Assembly (NCBI RefSeq): GCF_963675165.1
Contig: NC_087381.1
Coordinates: 1,364,001 to 1,428,000, forward strand
From: Halichondria panicea
Taxonomy: Eukaryota; Porifera; Demospongiae; Suberitida; Halichondriidae
DNA length: 64,000 bases
Direction: 5' to 3'
Shown here: piece by piece, positions 35,698 to 47,600 of the stretch
Layout of the letters: each line of letters begins with the position of its first letter
Position numbering within the stretch: the stretch's first letter is position 1
Made by a program: the position numbers and the translations under genes
Notes under the pieces: generated by a model
Seen by the model: the letters and a program-made list of their open reading frames with translations, nothing else
Databases searched by the model: none
What the model was told of the DNA's origin: nothing

Positions 35698-38600
35698 ATG
35701 GAAGGAAAACTGGTCTGTTCCAGTAGCTTACTGCTGGCCCTCGCCATTCTCCAGATCCCTGTGAACTCAATCTCACTGATTCCTGACTGTTTAAACACAA
35801 CAGGATTCAATCTCTGGTGCCCTGATAGACGTGAACTACAGTGCCTGTCACCAAATGCAACAACGGACGCGTATGATCTCGTATGCAATGGCTTTTCCGA
35901 TTGTGTTTTTAGTGAAGCCGATGAAAGTTTTACACTCAATCCATACCTTGTCTGTAAGTGGATAAAGTGCAGTGTTTGCATGCCTCAGTATTCGCTATTA
36001 ATTACAGCAGTCCTTGAAGTAATAATATTGTCACAGGTATCATGTACTAAGTACAACTTTGGATAGCCAGTCCTCTATTATGGAAGCCTGAATTCGGGGA
36101 CATGTACTTTCTTGCCCGTTGTTATGTAGAGTGGTTTCTAACTGTGGATACAGAACCTGCTTCAGTGCAACTGAACAGTGTATAGTCATGGGCAAGAAAA
36201 TATTTCTTGACCAATGACACGATTTGTATGGATGATATGCAGTGCATTCTCTCAAGCCCTCAGGCATCGTGCACTGTATAGTCTATACAACTCACTTTTA
36301 GCTATAGTATGGCATGGCAATACACATCTGTGCATTGTATGCAGTAAATTCAACAGCCACAAACCTGTACATAGAAAAACCAGGCCCCAAATGAGTGTAC
36401 AAAATGCTACTGCAAATACTACCTCATATATCTTGTGAAAACATTGCACGTCTGCTAATAATTCTACTGTATAATTACCCATCTATATAATTATACCGTA
36501 TAGTGTGAAATTTTCGAGGCACTTATATTTCGTGGAATGGTCTCTAAAAGCATTTCGTTGTACAATGTTCGTGGAATAACTGCTTACCAGCCACGCCTTT
36601 AATCTTTGCACGTTATAGGAGATAATTCTAAAACAATTTTCTCGTGGACGAAAATTTCGTGCTATATACGGTGGTTTAATAAAGGTATATATATATATAT
36701 ATACAGGCTCAACAAGAGAGTATCTTTGTGGAGGGGTCTCGCCTAGAATTAATCTAACTCAGCTCTGTGATGGAACTGCCGATTGTCGATCTGGTGATGA
36801 TGAAAATAATCCGTTATGCACAGGTATTATTATAATATAAAAGTGTAAAGGTTCAATCGATGCTATTTTTGGTTGACCCTTTCTTCATGCACGCTACAGA
36901 CAGGTGCCGCCAGCCTTATTATGGTGGTTGCCAAAGCATCAGAGAGTGTATCAATGTTGGCATTATGAGTAGTTGTGGAAACTGCTTTGCTGGGTACTTT
37001 TTAGAGAATGACTTTTGCTTTGGTAAGTTGCATATAGTCTACATTGGTTACTTAAGTTTTAACTCCATTAGTATTAGCATGCCGGAAAGATTTCGTTGAG
37101 TTTTGTCCTTCAAGTTCATGTCTATCCCTTTGTGTTGACAAGAAGTATAGTTATTTCTCAGAGAAGTGTGCATTTCATTCCTTAGCACATACTTATTGTA
37201 CTTTGATCATGTAATAATACAATTAGTGGGACAGGTGTGTATCTGTCCATCATCAACTTTTGTTAACACTTGTGACATGTAATCATATTAAGCAAAAATG
37301 ACGTACATACATACAGTCTGAATTAGGGTATGAGGCTAAACTGAATATTAATTGTCATTGGGCTCTATACTATAGGTCATGTCACCAGTATAGCACGTGC
37401 CGTAATAAAATATTGAACCATGCTTCACTGTAAAACAATTTCCCATGCAGATAACCCAGCTGTGGTGGAGTGGGGTGCTCCAATGTACACAGTAGCCGAG
37501 GACAATATGAGTGTTGATGTGTGTCTTACGCTCACAGTTGACACGACTGCGGGGAACAATATAGCTGAGGATGATTTAGGAAACAGAGAAGTGACTGTGA
37601 CTGTAACAAGTGTCAACTCAACTGCTATAAGTAAAATTAATAGTATTATAAATTATACGTATACATATTATAGTATATACTATGATTACGTAACCTCAAT
37701 TGTCAGAAGTGATTCATGTGAAACACTTAACACATTATAAGGTTGCTAAGTCACTCATTAGCAATCTTTAAACATCCAGCACCTTGCTGAATGCAACTAA
37801 AAACACACAACCCAATGGTTCTTCGCTATTATGCCAGTGCTTTTCCAATGGCCTGCATGCTCTCTTTTTTCACTTTCTGTGTTTACAGACTCTTGTTGAA
37901 ATTTACACAGGGGGCAGAGACTACGCATTCACAAGTCAAAACGTGTCCTTCACAAACTCAACAAGGACACAATGTTTCTCTGTCAGCATATTTGGCTCTG
38001 TTGGCGTGGTAACCAATGATCTCTCGTTCAATCTTGAACTGAGCAATGCCGACACTTCAGTACTGGGTGGTTCTGCAGTGTTTAACGTCACCTCTACTCA
38101 GATTACTATTCGGGACAAAGACAGTAAGTATAAAACTACTTAAATAATACATTGTGCCAATTGGAGGTGAAGTGCTGCTGTTTTAATTAGCTATATGTAC
38201 CGGCAGAAAGTGTTTACAAACATACCTAATTGATTCAGTAAACAACTAACAATGCATGTATAATTGTTCCCTCTTAGCTCCATCGTTTGTGGGTGGTTCG
38301 AACCTCACCGTGAACGAGACAGTGGGCGTGGTTGAGGTGTGTGTGGTCGCAGTGCAGGAGATTAACATACTGACTCCAATCAACCTTACTCTAGAAATGG
38401 AGCCCTCCCCTCTTTGGCCTACAACTTTCCTGGGTATAATATAATTATATAAACATGTGAAGATCATTCTTACATGCATATATAATTATTATACATGTGC
38501 ACTGCATGTATTCACTTACCTATACCCATAAATGTTTGTACGCCTATCCAATATAAAATCGAAAACTCGGCCTGGAATCAAGGTTATAATTATGATAGTT

Positions 38601-41600
38601 TATATGCCTCAGGACGCATGCGCAAGCAACGTTTTCATACATGTATGTGCTGCCCTCCTATAATTTTTGTGTCAATGTATTAATTATATCGTGCGCTGTT
38701 CAAAAAGCAACAAGGCATGATAGTACATGGCCTGTAGGAATGTCTTTTCTATTCTACTGACCATGCACTTCGTCGTACGACTATAATTATCGCTAGATTA
38801 TTCAATTACAGACATCGTATAGAAGCTCTGATTTACTGCCTTAAATTGAACGGTACATGTAATATGACATTATTTTTTTGGTTTCTCCCCCTACTTTCTC
38901 CCTCTCAATATAGACATATCCGTAAACACGATATTCAATATCAGTAGAATCACAGCTGGTGAACAGCTGTGCTTGAACATCTCCATTCCCGATGACTCGG
39001 TAGTGGAAGAAGATGAGACGTATCTCTTCCACCGCACCTCTGACTCCGCTCTCGTTACTGACTCTAGGAACCTCGTCACTCTCAAAATTCAAGATGATGA
39101 TTGTAAAAGTGTATAATTACGTGTATTGGCTGCATCTATATTTACTCTGTAAAGGCATAATTATATGAGAGTACGATTTAATTTAGTAAAAATCAATCTT
39201 TTTATAGCGTACGTTATTTTCACAAGTTTTTGTGTATGTATATAATATATAATAGATATCGCATTTAATAACTGCTATGTGGTGTTCTCTTCCCTTATTA
39301 ATTAGCCTACTTCCTCACCCTGCAACTACAAAATGGCACAAGTAGTGTTATATCTGAGGGCAATAACTTCACCTTTGAGGTAGTGTTTGGGGGATTGTTG
39401 GCGCCTGCAGTAAACGTCACTGCTCAGCTGTCTATTGTACAGATCACTCCCGGTAAATAAGGTTATTATATTGATAACAAGAGTAAAAAGATACTCAAGT
39501 AATAATTGATATGCATGCATGTATCTAGTATTCCACTTTTCTGTACTATTTTCTCTGTTCCTTGCAGAAATGCAACCCCCTCGCACACCTGTACAACTTG
39601 GAAGTATAGTGTTCCTCTCTGACATGGCCAGTACTCAAAATCAACTCTTCTCAGCTCCCTCAGGGATGGACAATCTGCTGGAGGGCGATAAATCATTTGT
39701 TGTGGCATTGAAAAATACTAATCAATTTTTGGAGTTCACAGCACTGGATGATGATGGTACGTTGATGTATACTTAGTTGCATGGTAGTTCAGTTGCACAA
39801 AAGAAGTATATTTCATGACTCTTACATCTTCAGTTGGAGTAGTGACAGTGAGTGAAGTTGTTTACAACAGTACCATGGATATTGGCCCTCGAGTAACAGA
39901 GAACACTGTTGTTGTGACTGCCAGTCTCAACATTGGCACAGCGGTGGCCATCACTTATGAGTACACGTGGATCGATGGCACGGTCATAGGTAAGCAAATT
40001 AACGAGAAGATGCAGGTTATAATAATTATTATGGTTATCAGTAGTACTCAGAAGAGATAGCTAAAGTTATAGTCATTGAATTTTTTATTATAAAAGTACT
40101 ATAGAGTTGGCTAGAGGTATGACAGTCCAAATTCAACGATTAATGGTATAAACCTATTTACCTATAATATTATATCTACCTTGTTTACTTGTTCAATTTT
40201 CTTCACCGATCGACAGAGTTCACCTTCAATACCAGTGCTTATGCTTCGTCCATATCACAAACCATATCCTTGGCAGCTGACGGCTATGTGGACGGGATAC
40301 TCAATGTTACTAGACCCCTCACTCTAGTGTCTGCCATTGCCGGACTTAACGTCACTGACAAAGTCATGGTTACCATAGTGATGTACGACCCAGATGGTAA
40401 GAGAGATTAGGTTAAGTATGTTCATACTGGGGAGTTGTGTATATTCAGTCATATTATTTTTGAGCGACCCATTCGTATGACTAATGTGTGTTTGATTTGT
40501 AGCTCAGTTTTTATTCTTCATTCCCCTTCAATGCAGTTATATACGTCACATTCGGACAATCAGACTACACCTTCATTGAGAGTGACTCCATACAGACTTT
40601 TCAGTTTAATTCAACCGGCTCTGTGGGGGGTCCATTCAGTAACTACTCCGTCGATCCACATAGCTACCGCTCATTTAGAGCCGTTTTCGTCGTGGGCACA
40701 ACTACTGGTATAATTGTAGGAGAAGCTCATTGTACTACATTATTATTAGTATGCGGCTATCTATAATAATTATATGATTAAGCTGCATGTCTGATAAAGG
40801 AACAACTCAGTATATACAGGGCCGTAAATAGCTTTGGTTTGCAGGGGTGGCAAAATAACAACTGAAAATTTGTATTAAAAAAAAAAAAAGGTCAACTGTT
40901 ATTTCATATCCTCTGAGTATGGCAACTTCCAACTTTCTGTGGCACCAACTTAGAGCAACTAAAACAAGATTGCTTGAACTAGGAAGGTAACTCATGCTTC
41001 CAGAGTAGCCTCGAGACCAGCCGTTCTTTCAGATAACGAACGGCTGGTCTCGAGGCTACTTCCAGAGGCCATGAGAGGCACAATGGAGCTCAGAATTTTA
41101 CCTAAATAAAGGTCGTCACTCATTCTCAACGGTCAGCATGCGCATCCGATAGCCCTGCCCACATCTCAATTCCATTACAGTATTACTAACGCATTGGGCA
41201 TGTGCAGATCAGTAATTTTGCCAGATCTAGAATGCCATGGGGGGCAACTGCCCCCCCTGCCCCCCCTGCTGTCTACGGCCCTGATATAGCACTGATATAG
41301 CATGCCATGCATGTATGCACTGTCTTATAATATCACCCTCTACTCTTGCCGTGTATATGCACCGCTGTCCAATAAATTCCTCCCTCTCCTGCAGTGCCAG
41401 CTGATGTGATACCCGGCATGAGTGATCAGACCTTTTTTTTTCATAGTGACGCTATTGGGGCTTCTGTGGACACTTACTCATTCACAATTGTTCAAGACTC
41501 ACTTGTCGAGTACGATGAGGAGTTTGCTTTTGCGTTTTCATCCACTGACACCTATGTTGTCTTGGCTGAGACACATATGATTTTCTTCATTGCTAACGAC

Positions 41601-44600
41601 GATCGTAAGTGTTAATCATTCGATTTCGTATCTGTTTCAGGGCATTACAATGTCAGTACATTGCATGGCCATTACGTATTGCTATAGTTACACAAGTGCA
41701 TGGATATAAGATCTACATGCATGTAAAAAGTGCCTCAGGGTAGGTATTCTAGATCCCTAAAATGCACTTCGTATCCCACTAAGTAAAACCTCCAAAACAG
41801 CTAGTGTTCATTGGTTAGCCGGCCTGGAAAAAATATTTGCTTATTTTTTGGTACTGGGAAAATCGTATGACACGATAAGTATACCACATTATGACATACA
41901 TGTCAATGCTATTGCTATACTTGTTCATACAAAGGATGTATTTCCCCCTGACAAACTGACAAACAGTTTTGCCTGTTGCCTTTTGTGAGCCCAACTCGAC
42001 AGTAACGGAGGGAGATGGGTCAGTCACGGTATATCTTGAAGTGGATTCATCCCTAACAGCCATTCCCATTGACCTGGAGATAATCACTCTGCCCATCAGT
42101 GCTACAGGTACATGTTAACACAAAGTTTATTCCTCCAAATATGCTTGTTACGACTTTAGGCAAGAGTCCATAAGTGGAAACGTACAGAAAATTTTCTTTT
42201 GTGTGTCGATCTAAATCATACGGTTGTTTTCCAGCTGGTGATGATTATGAAAACAGGACTTCGACCATTGTGAAAGTACTTCCTGGAGTTAACACCACTT
42301 ATCAGGTCAACTACACCATCGTCGATGACGACGCCCTCGAACTAGATGAGAGTTTCCTGGTAACGTTACAAGTTGCCCCAGGGGACAGCCGGTTTACTAG
42401 CAGAGTTGGAGGCAATCACACAGTAGTTATCACTGATGACGCTTTAGATAGAGGTAAGAAAATATTTTGTTGGGGGTGTGGTGTGGTGCGTACATGTATG
42501 TCTATAAAATGGTTTCATTAATTGATGAGCTTATAATTATATACTATGGTGCATATGTATAAACATATATACTACCACATGATTGATTGTAGAATTGCAA
42601 TTGTGAACTACATTTCATCCTCTAACGCATTTGTTTCCATAGGTAAATAGTATTCCCGATGCACTGCTTAATAATTTGTATACAATTTAATATTCCAATT
42701 ATAGAGGTATCAATTATTGTTTCCAATGGAGACGGAGTTTCGGGGGCTTACTTCAGCGAAGGAGACTTGGTCGACATCAATCTAACACTTGACGTTAAAG
42801 AGTTAGCAGCAAACATCTCGTTTGATGTGTCATTCTCTGATGGTACTGCTCTTCAAGGAAGTGACTATTTTTTACCAGTATTTTTTGTTATATCTTTTTC
42901 ACCTGGTTCCCTTACTTGGACTCAGGAGATTGTAATTATTGATGATGACATCACCGAAGATATTGAGTATTTTTCGTTATATATAACATCACTCGATAAT
43001 AACATCACTATCGTCAATGGGAGCAATATCCAGTTGTTTATTTCCAGTGATGACAGTGAGTTGATTTTCTAAAACAATCTTGCATAAATCAACTACTCTC
43101 CCCCATGATAATTATAGTTTCTGAATTGGTCTTCTTTTCTGACCCTTTGATAACCATCAACGAAAGAGACTCTATCAACGTATCTATACGTATTAACGGG
43201 ATGGCTGAGTCGCCTGACATATTCCAAGGTCTTATCTCCGTTGTTGCCGTGGAAGGAACAGCAATAACAAGTAAGCAGCTAGCTAGCGTGTTTGTGTTGG
43301 TCACTGCATGCAATCATTATTCTAAGTAGTATCGTTCCAGAACTGTTTGTATATATACTTTCCTGCAGATTCGGATTTTACACTACTTTTGTCTGATGTA
43401 ATCTCGCCAACAATGGCCATTTCCGTCACTGTTATGGCGCTTGCAGACACTGTTATTGAGAATGAAGAGAGCCTTGTACTACAACTGAATATATCAGACA
43501 CCTCCTACTTGAGACTTGGAGACAGGAATAACGTAACCGTGGAGATTAAGGACGAGCCTTGTAAGTAAACAGATCAAAATACAAGCTCTCTTCCCAAGAA
43601 AATTATTAGACCTCCTCTACGTACGAAAATTATGTGCGCACAGTTTGTTTATATAATAATTAATGCATCTGTATAACGTTGCTATGGTGCTCCTCCCCCA
43701 CAGTCTCCGTGTCTAGTACGCTGAGTTTTAACGGCACCAATAGCTTCCTAGAGACAGCTAATGTTGTGTATGTCCAAGTTACCCTGGTGTTGGAGAATGC
43801 CACACTGGAAACAGACCTCACGTTTGGTGTGATGGCCTTGGATGAAACTGGAATAATGGGTGTGTTTTGCAGTGAAAGTAAAACTTCAGAGGCTTACTGC
43901 ATACCCACAATAGCACATTGGTGTCCTACAGGACCTTTAATTTGACAATTAAGTTACTTGAATTGGAATGACCAATAAACTAGTAGAAAACAAGGCCTAT
44001 AAAGTATAATTATATGCTCATTCATGAAACATCTCAGTGTACATGCAGAATAGGCTATTATACTTCTGTATATAATAAATTATTATTAGGCATGTGAACC
44101 ATTATGATGTGTATATAACTGTCCCTATAATTATTGCTCATTACAGGCATAGATTTTGAGGTGTTGAACTTCACGGTGACCTTTAGTGGCTCTGCTCTAA
44201 CTCAACGAGTCTACCTGCTTATCTATGAGGACAATCTATCGTCCGATGACAGGCAATTCTCTCTCGCATTCATTACGAATAATAATTTTATAGTCTTCGT
44301 TGGGGGTAATGTGGTGAAAGTTCAGCTTCTTAACGAGGACGGTAAGAGATGAGAGTGGTTACCTTGTATGGCTTTTTCAATACTAATTGTTAATAGCATA
44401 ATTATAGGCAAAAGGAAATTATATAACGTGGATCAATGTTTAATATAAGCGATGTATATTATATGTTCTACATTATGGAAAACCAGTGTTCATTTTCACG
44501 GATAACTGTTTGCTCGATTTTTAAATTTTTCTCACACAGATCCGTGTAAATTTGACCCTTGCGATGAAATGGCCAACTGTACCAGAAACAGTTCTTCAAA

Positions 44601-47600
44601 TTTCATTTGCACTTGCTTACCTGGTTACTCAGGCAACGGCACAGTGTGTATGGACGTTGACGAGTGCCAGTTGCAGGGAACAGGAAATTGTAGCGAACAT
44701 GCTGATTGTAACAACGTTGACGGTAGCTTTACATGCAATTGCACCATGGGATTCACAGGAGATGGATTCAACTGTACTGGTAAGTAACCTCTACAGCATA
44801 AAATCGCATAAATTTTTCTCTCGGCATTAATTTTTACTGATGACTATAATTATAGGAACTCCATGCATATACCCCATTTTTAAACACAAACTATAGTAAC
44901 ATATTGACGAATCCACATCATGCAGTCATTATTATGTATGCAGTATAGAGAGCTTGAATGTTTACACTCCCCTCATGCATGCATGCAGACATCAACGAGT
45001 GTGAGTTGGACACAGATAATAATTGTGACGAGAATGCTGTTTGCAGAAACACTATCGGGGGCTTTAACTGCACCTGTGTCCCTGGCTACAAGAGCTACGG
45101 AACATTGTGTACAGGTAAATCATTGCTTCCGTATAATGATATACTTACACATTATATTGTGCAAATGTCATCTTTAAGTAGTATGCCTTTACTCTGCATG
45201 TAGTTTAGGTTGCTTTTGCCTATACAGATATTGATGAGTGTACAAACGGGACAGATGATTGCCATAACTATGCCACTTGTAACAACACCATGGGCAGTTT
45301 TGAGTGCACCTGTGATGAAGGATATGCTGGAGATGGTGAAACCTGCGTTGGTGAGTATGAAAATCATTGTCAGTTGCATTCAACTAAGAGCTCTTTTATT
45401 GTGGTATATACTAATTAACGTCTATTATCATACTATTTTCATATGCCATTTCGGTTCCTTTAAAGTTAACGAAACACTATAATTATATACGTTCCTGTGA
45501 CATATGGGAACAGAGGAGGTGCCTCGATTAGACTAATTGCCTCTGCAATAACGTTGAGCGTGGGCGGATAATCGAGGCACGCCTGTCGTATTTCCTCTGA
45601 TGTGGGAGTATGCATGCACAAGCATACAAATCTTTGTAGCATAAGACGCCATTTGACTACAGAACTTCTGGGGCCATTCTTAATGTAAATGAATGTGACT
45701 TTTTGTTACACTGGGTACATTATACACTGTTCTCCCCCACGAATAAACAGACATCAACGAGTGTGTGTTGGATACGGATAATTGTGACGAGAATGCCGAA
45801 TGTAATAACACTATCGGAAGTTTCAACTGCACCTGTGACCCTGGCTACATGGGAGACGGAACAATGTGTACAGGTAAAATCATTGCTTACATACGTATAA
45901 TTAGATCATGCATTTAATTATGATTGTGCAGATAGCATCTTTAAAGTAGTTGTGCATGTGCAATGCAGCTATAATTATAGCCTTCACAGTAAAAATGAAG
46001 TACGTGCGCTGAGCACACTAAAATGTTGTGTGTATACCGGTACAGATGTTGATGAGTGTGCACAAGGGATAGATAATTGCCGTGACTACGCCACATGTAA
46101 CAACATCATGGGCAGCTTTGAGTGTACCTGTGATGAAGGATTTACTGAAGACGGTGAAACCTGCATTGGTGAGTATGAAAATCATACTCATATGCCATTT
46201 CAGTTCCTTTATGTCTATGGCATACCAGTTAAAGACACACTATAATTATATACATTCCTGTGACATATTGCTCTATGTGGGAGCAGAGGAGGTACGACAC
46301 GCGTGCCTCGATTAGGCTAATTGATTCTGCAATAGCGTTGAGCGTGGGCGGATAATCGAGGCGTGGTTACGCCCACGCTCAACGTTGTTGTAGAGGCAAT
46401 TAGCCTAATCGAGGCACGCGTGTCGTACCTCCTCTGCTGTGAGAGTATGCATGCACAAGCATACAACTCGGTAAGACGCCATTTTACTACAGAACTTCTG
46501 GGGCCATTCTTAATGTAAATGAATGTGACTTTTTGTTACTGGGTACATTATACACTGTTCTCCCCCACGAATAAACAGACATCACCGAGTGTGTGTTGGA
46601 CACGGATAATAATTGTGACGTGAATGCCGAATGTAATAACACTATCGGAGGTTTCAACTGCACCTGTGTCCCTGGCTACATGGGAGACGGAACAATGTGT
46701 ACAGGTAAAATCATTGCTTACATACGTATAATTAGATCATGCATTTAATTATGATTGTACAGAATGATGTCATCTTTAAAGTAGTCGTGCATGTGCGATG
46801 CAGCTATAATTATACAGTGGAACCCCTCTATAACGGACACCTTTGGGGAATAATGTTTTGGCCTTTATACAGAGGTGGCCTTTGTTAAGAGGTTGTTCTG
46901 TACACAAACTGTTCATTTGGGACCTGGGTGCCTGGCTGTTATAATTATAGCAACTGGCCTTTATTCGGAGGTGGTTGTTAACAGAGGTTCCACTGCATGT
47001 ATATACAGTAAAAATGAAGTGCGCTGAGCACACTAAAATGTTGTGTGTATACCGGTACAGATGTTGATGAGTGTGCACAAGGGGTAGATAATTGCCGTGA
47101 TTACGCCACTTGTAATAACACCATGGGCAGCTTTGAGTGTACCTGTGATGAAGGATTTACTGAAGACGGTGAAATCTGCATTGGTGAGTATGAAATCATT
47201 GTTAGTTGCATTCAACTAAGTGCTCTTTTGTTCTATGTAACTAAAGTTAGTTAAGAATGCCCCTTTTAATTGTTACTCAGTTCACGCATTAAGCGTAAAT
47301 GAAGCCCTAATTGACCACAGAACGTCCAGGGCCATTGTCCACGTGATTGTTTTTCGTATACATTATACGTTGAGTGTAATAATTATGTGTTCTTCCCCCA
47401 TGCATGTAGACATCAACGAGTGTGTGTTGGATACGGATAATAATTGTGACGAGAATGCCGAATGCAATAACACTATCGGAGGTTTCAATTGCACCTGTGA
47501 TCCTGGCTACATGGGAGACGGAACAATGTGTACAGGTATGATATACCCTGAGCTATAATTATACACAAGTGGCCTGCATTCTATCCTAAAAGCATTTTAA

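Larger units (their letters stand above)
37451..44341 (+). other. Gene B exons 4-20: nine Calx-beta domains
   Basis: Exons: 37451-37630, 37911-38123, 38278-38433, 38914-39102, 39306-39452, 39568-39756, 39834-39989, 40217-40396, 40537-40707, 41395-41604, 41967-42107, 42235-42453, 42705-43055, 43118-43270, 43369-43560, 43704-43859 and 44147-44341. Eight domains are split over two exons. The first exon carries the strand with a Glu-rich start (VTEGDG or similar) and the second carries GxDY ... FxPG ... IxDD ... ExxExFxLxL, ending IxDDD. Domain 7 (42705-43055) is complete in one exon. The terminal acidic DDD/NDD motifs are typical calcium ligands of Calx-beta folds. The exon 5 start at 37911 was chosen over 37889 because only 37911 avoids an in-frame stop. 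Confidence 0.8.
44540..47535 (+). other. Gene B exons 21-28: nine EGF-like domains
   Basis: Exons: 44540-44779 (two EGFs), then 44989-45114, 45228-45350, 45751-45873, 46046-46168, 46579-46704, 47061-47183 and 47410-47535, one EGF each. Most begin with the calcium-binding pattern D-[IV]-[DN]-E-C. Exon 26 has D-I-T-E-C (Thr1479), losing the third ligand position. Exons and introns 24-25 and 26-27 are near copies about 828 bp apart, showing recent tandem duplication. Exon 28 and exons 22-23 are older copies of the same pair. In known matrix proteins such arrays are calcium-stiffened spacers. Confidence 0.85.

Noticed and set aside
37889-37910. Use of the CAG at 37886-37888 as the gene B exon 5 acceptor
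   Set aside because: In the phase required by exon 4 it reads an immediate stop; the acceptor ending at 37910 keeps the frame and the expected Calx-beta position.
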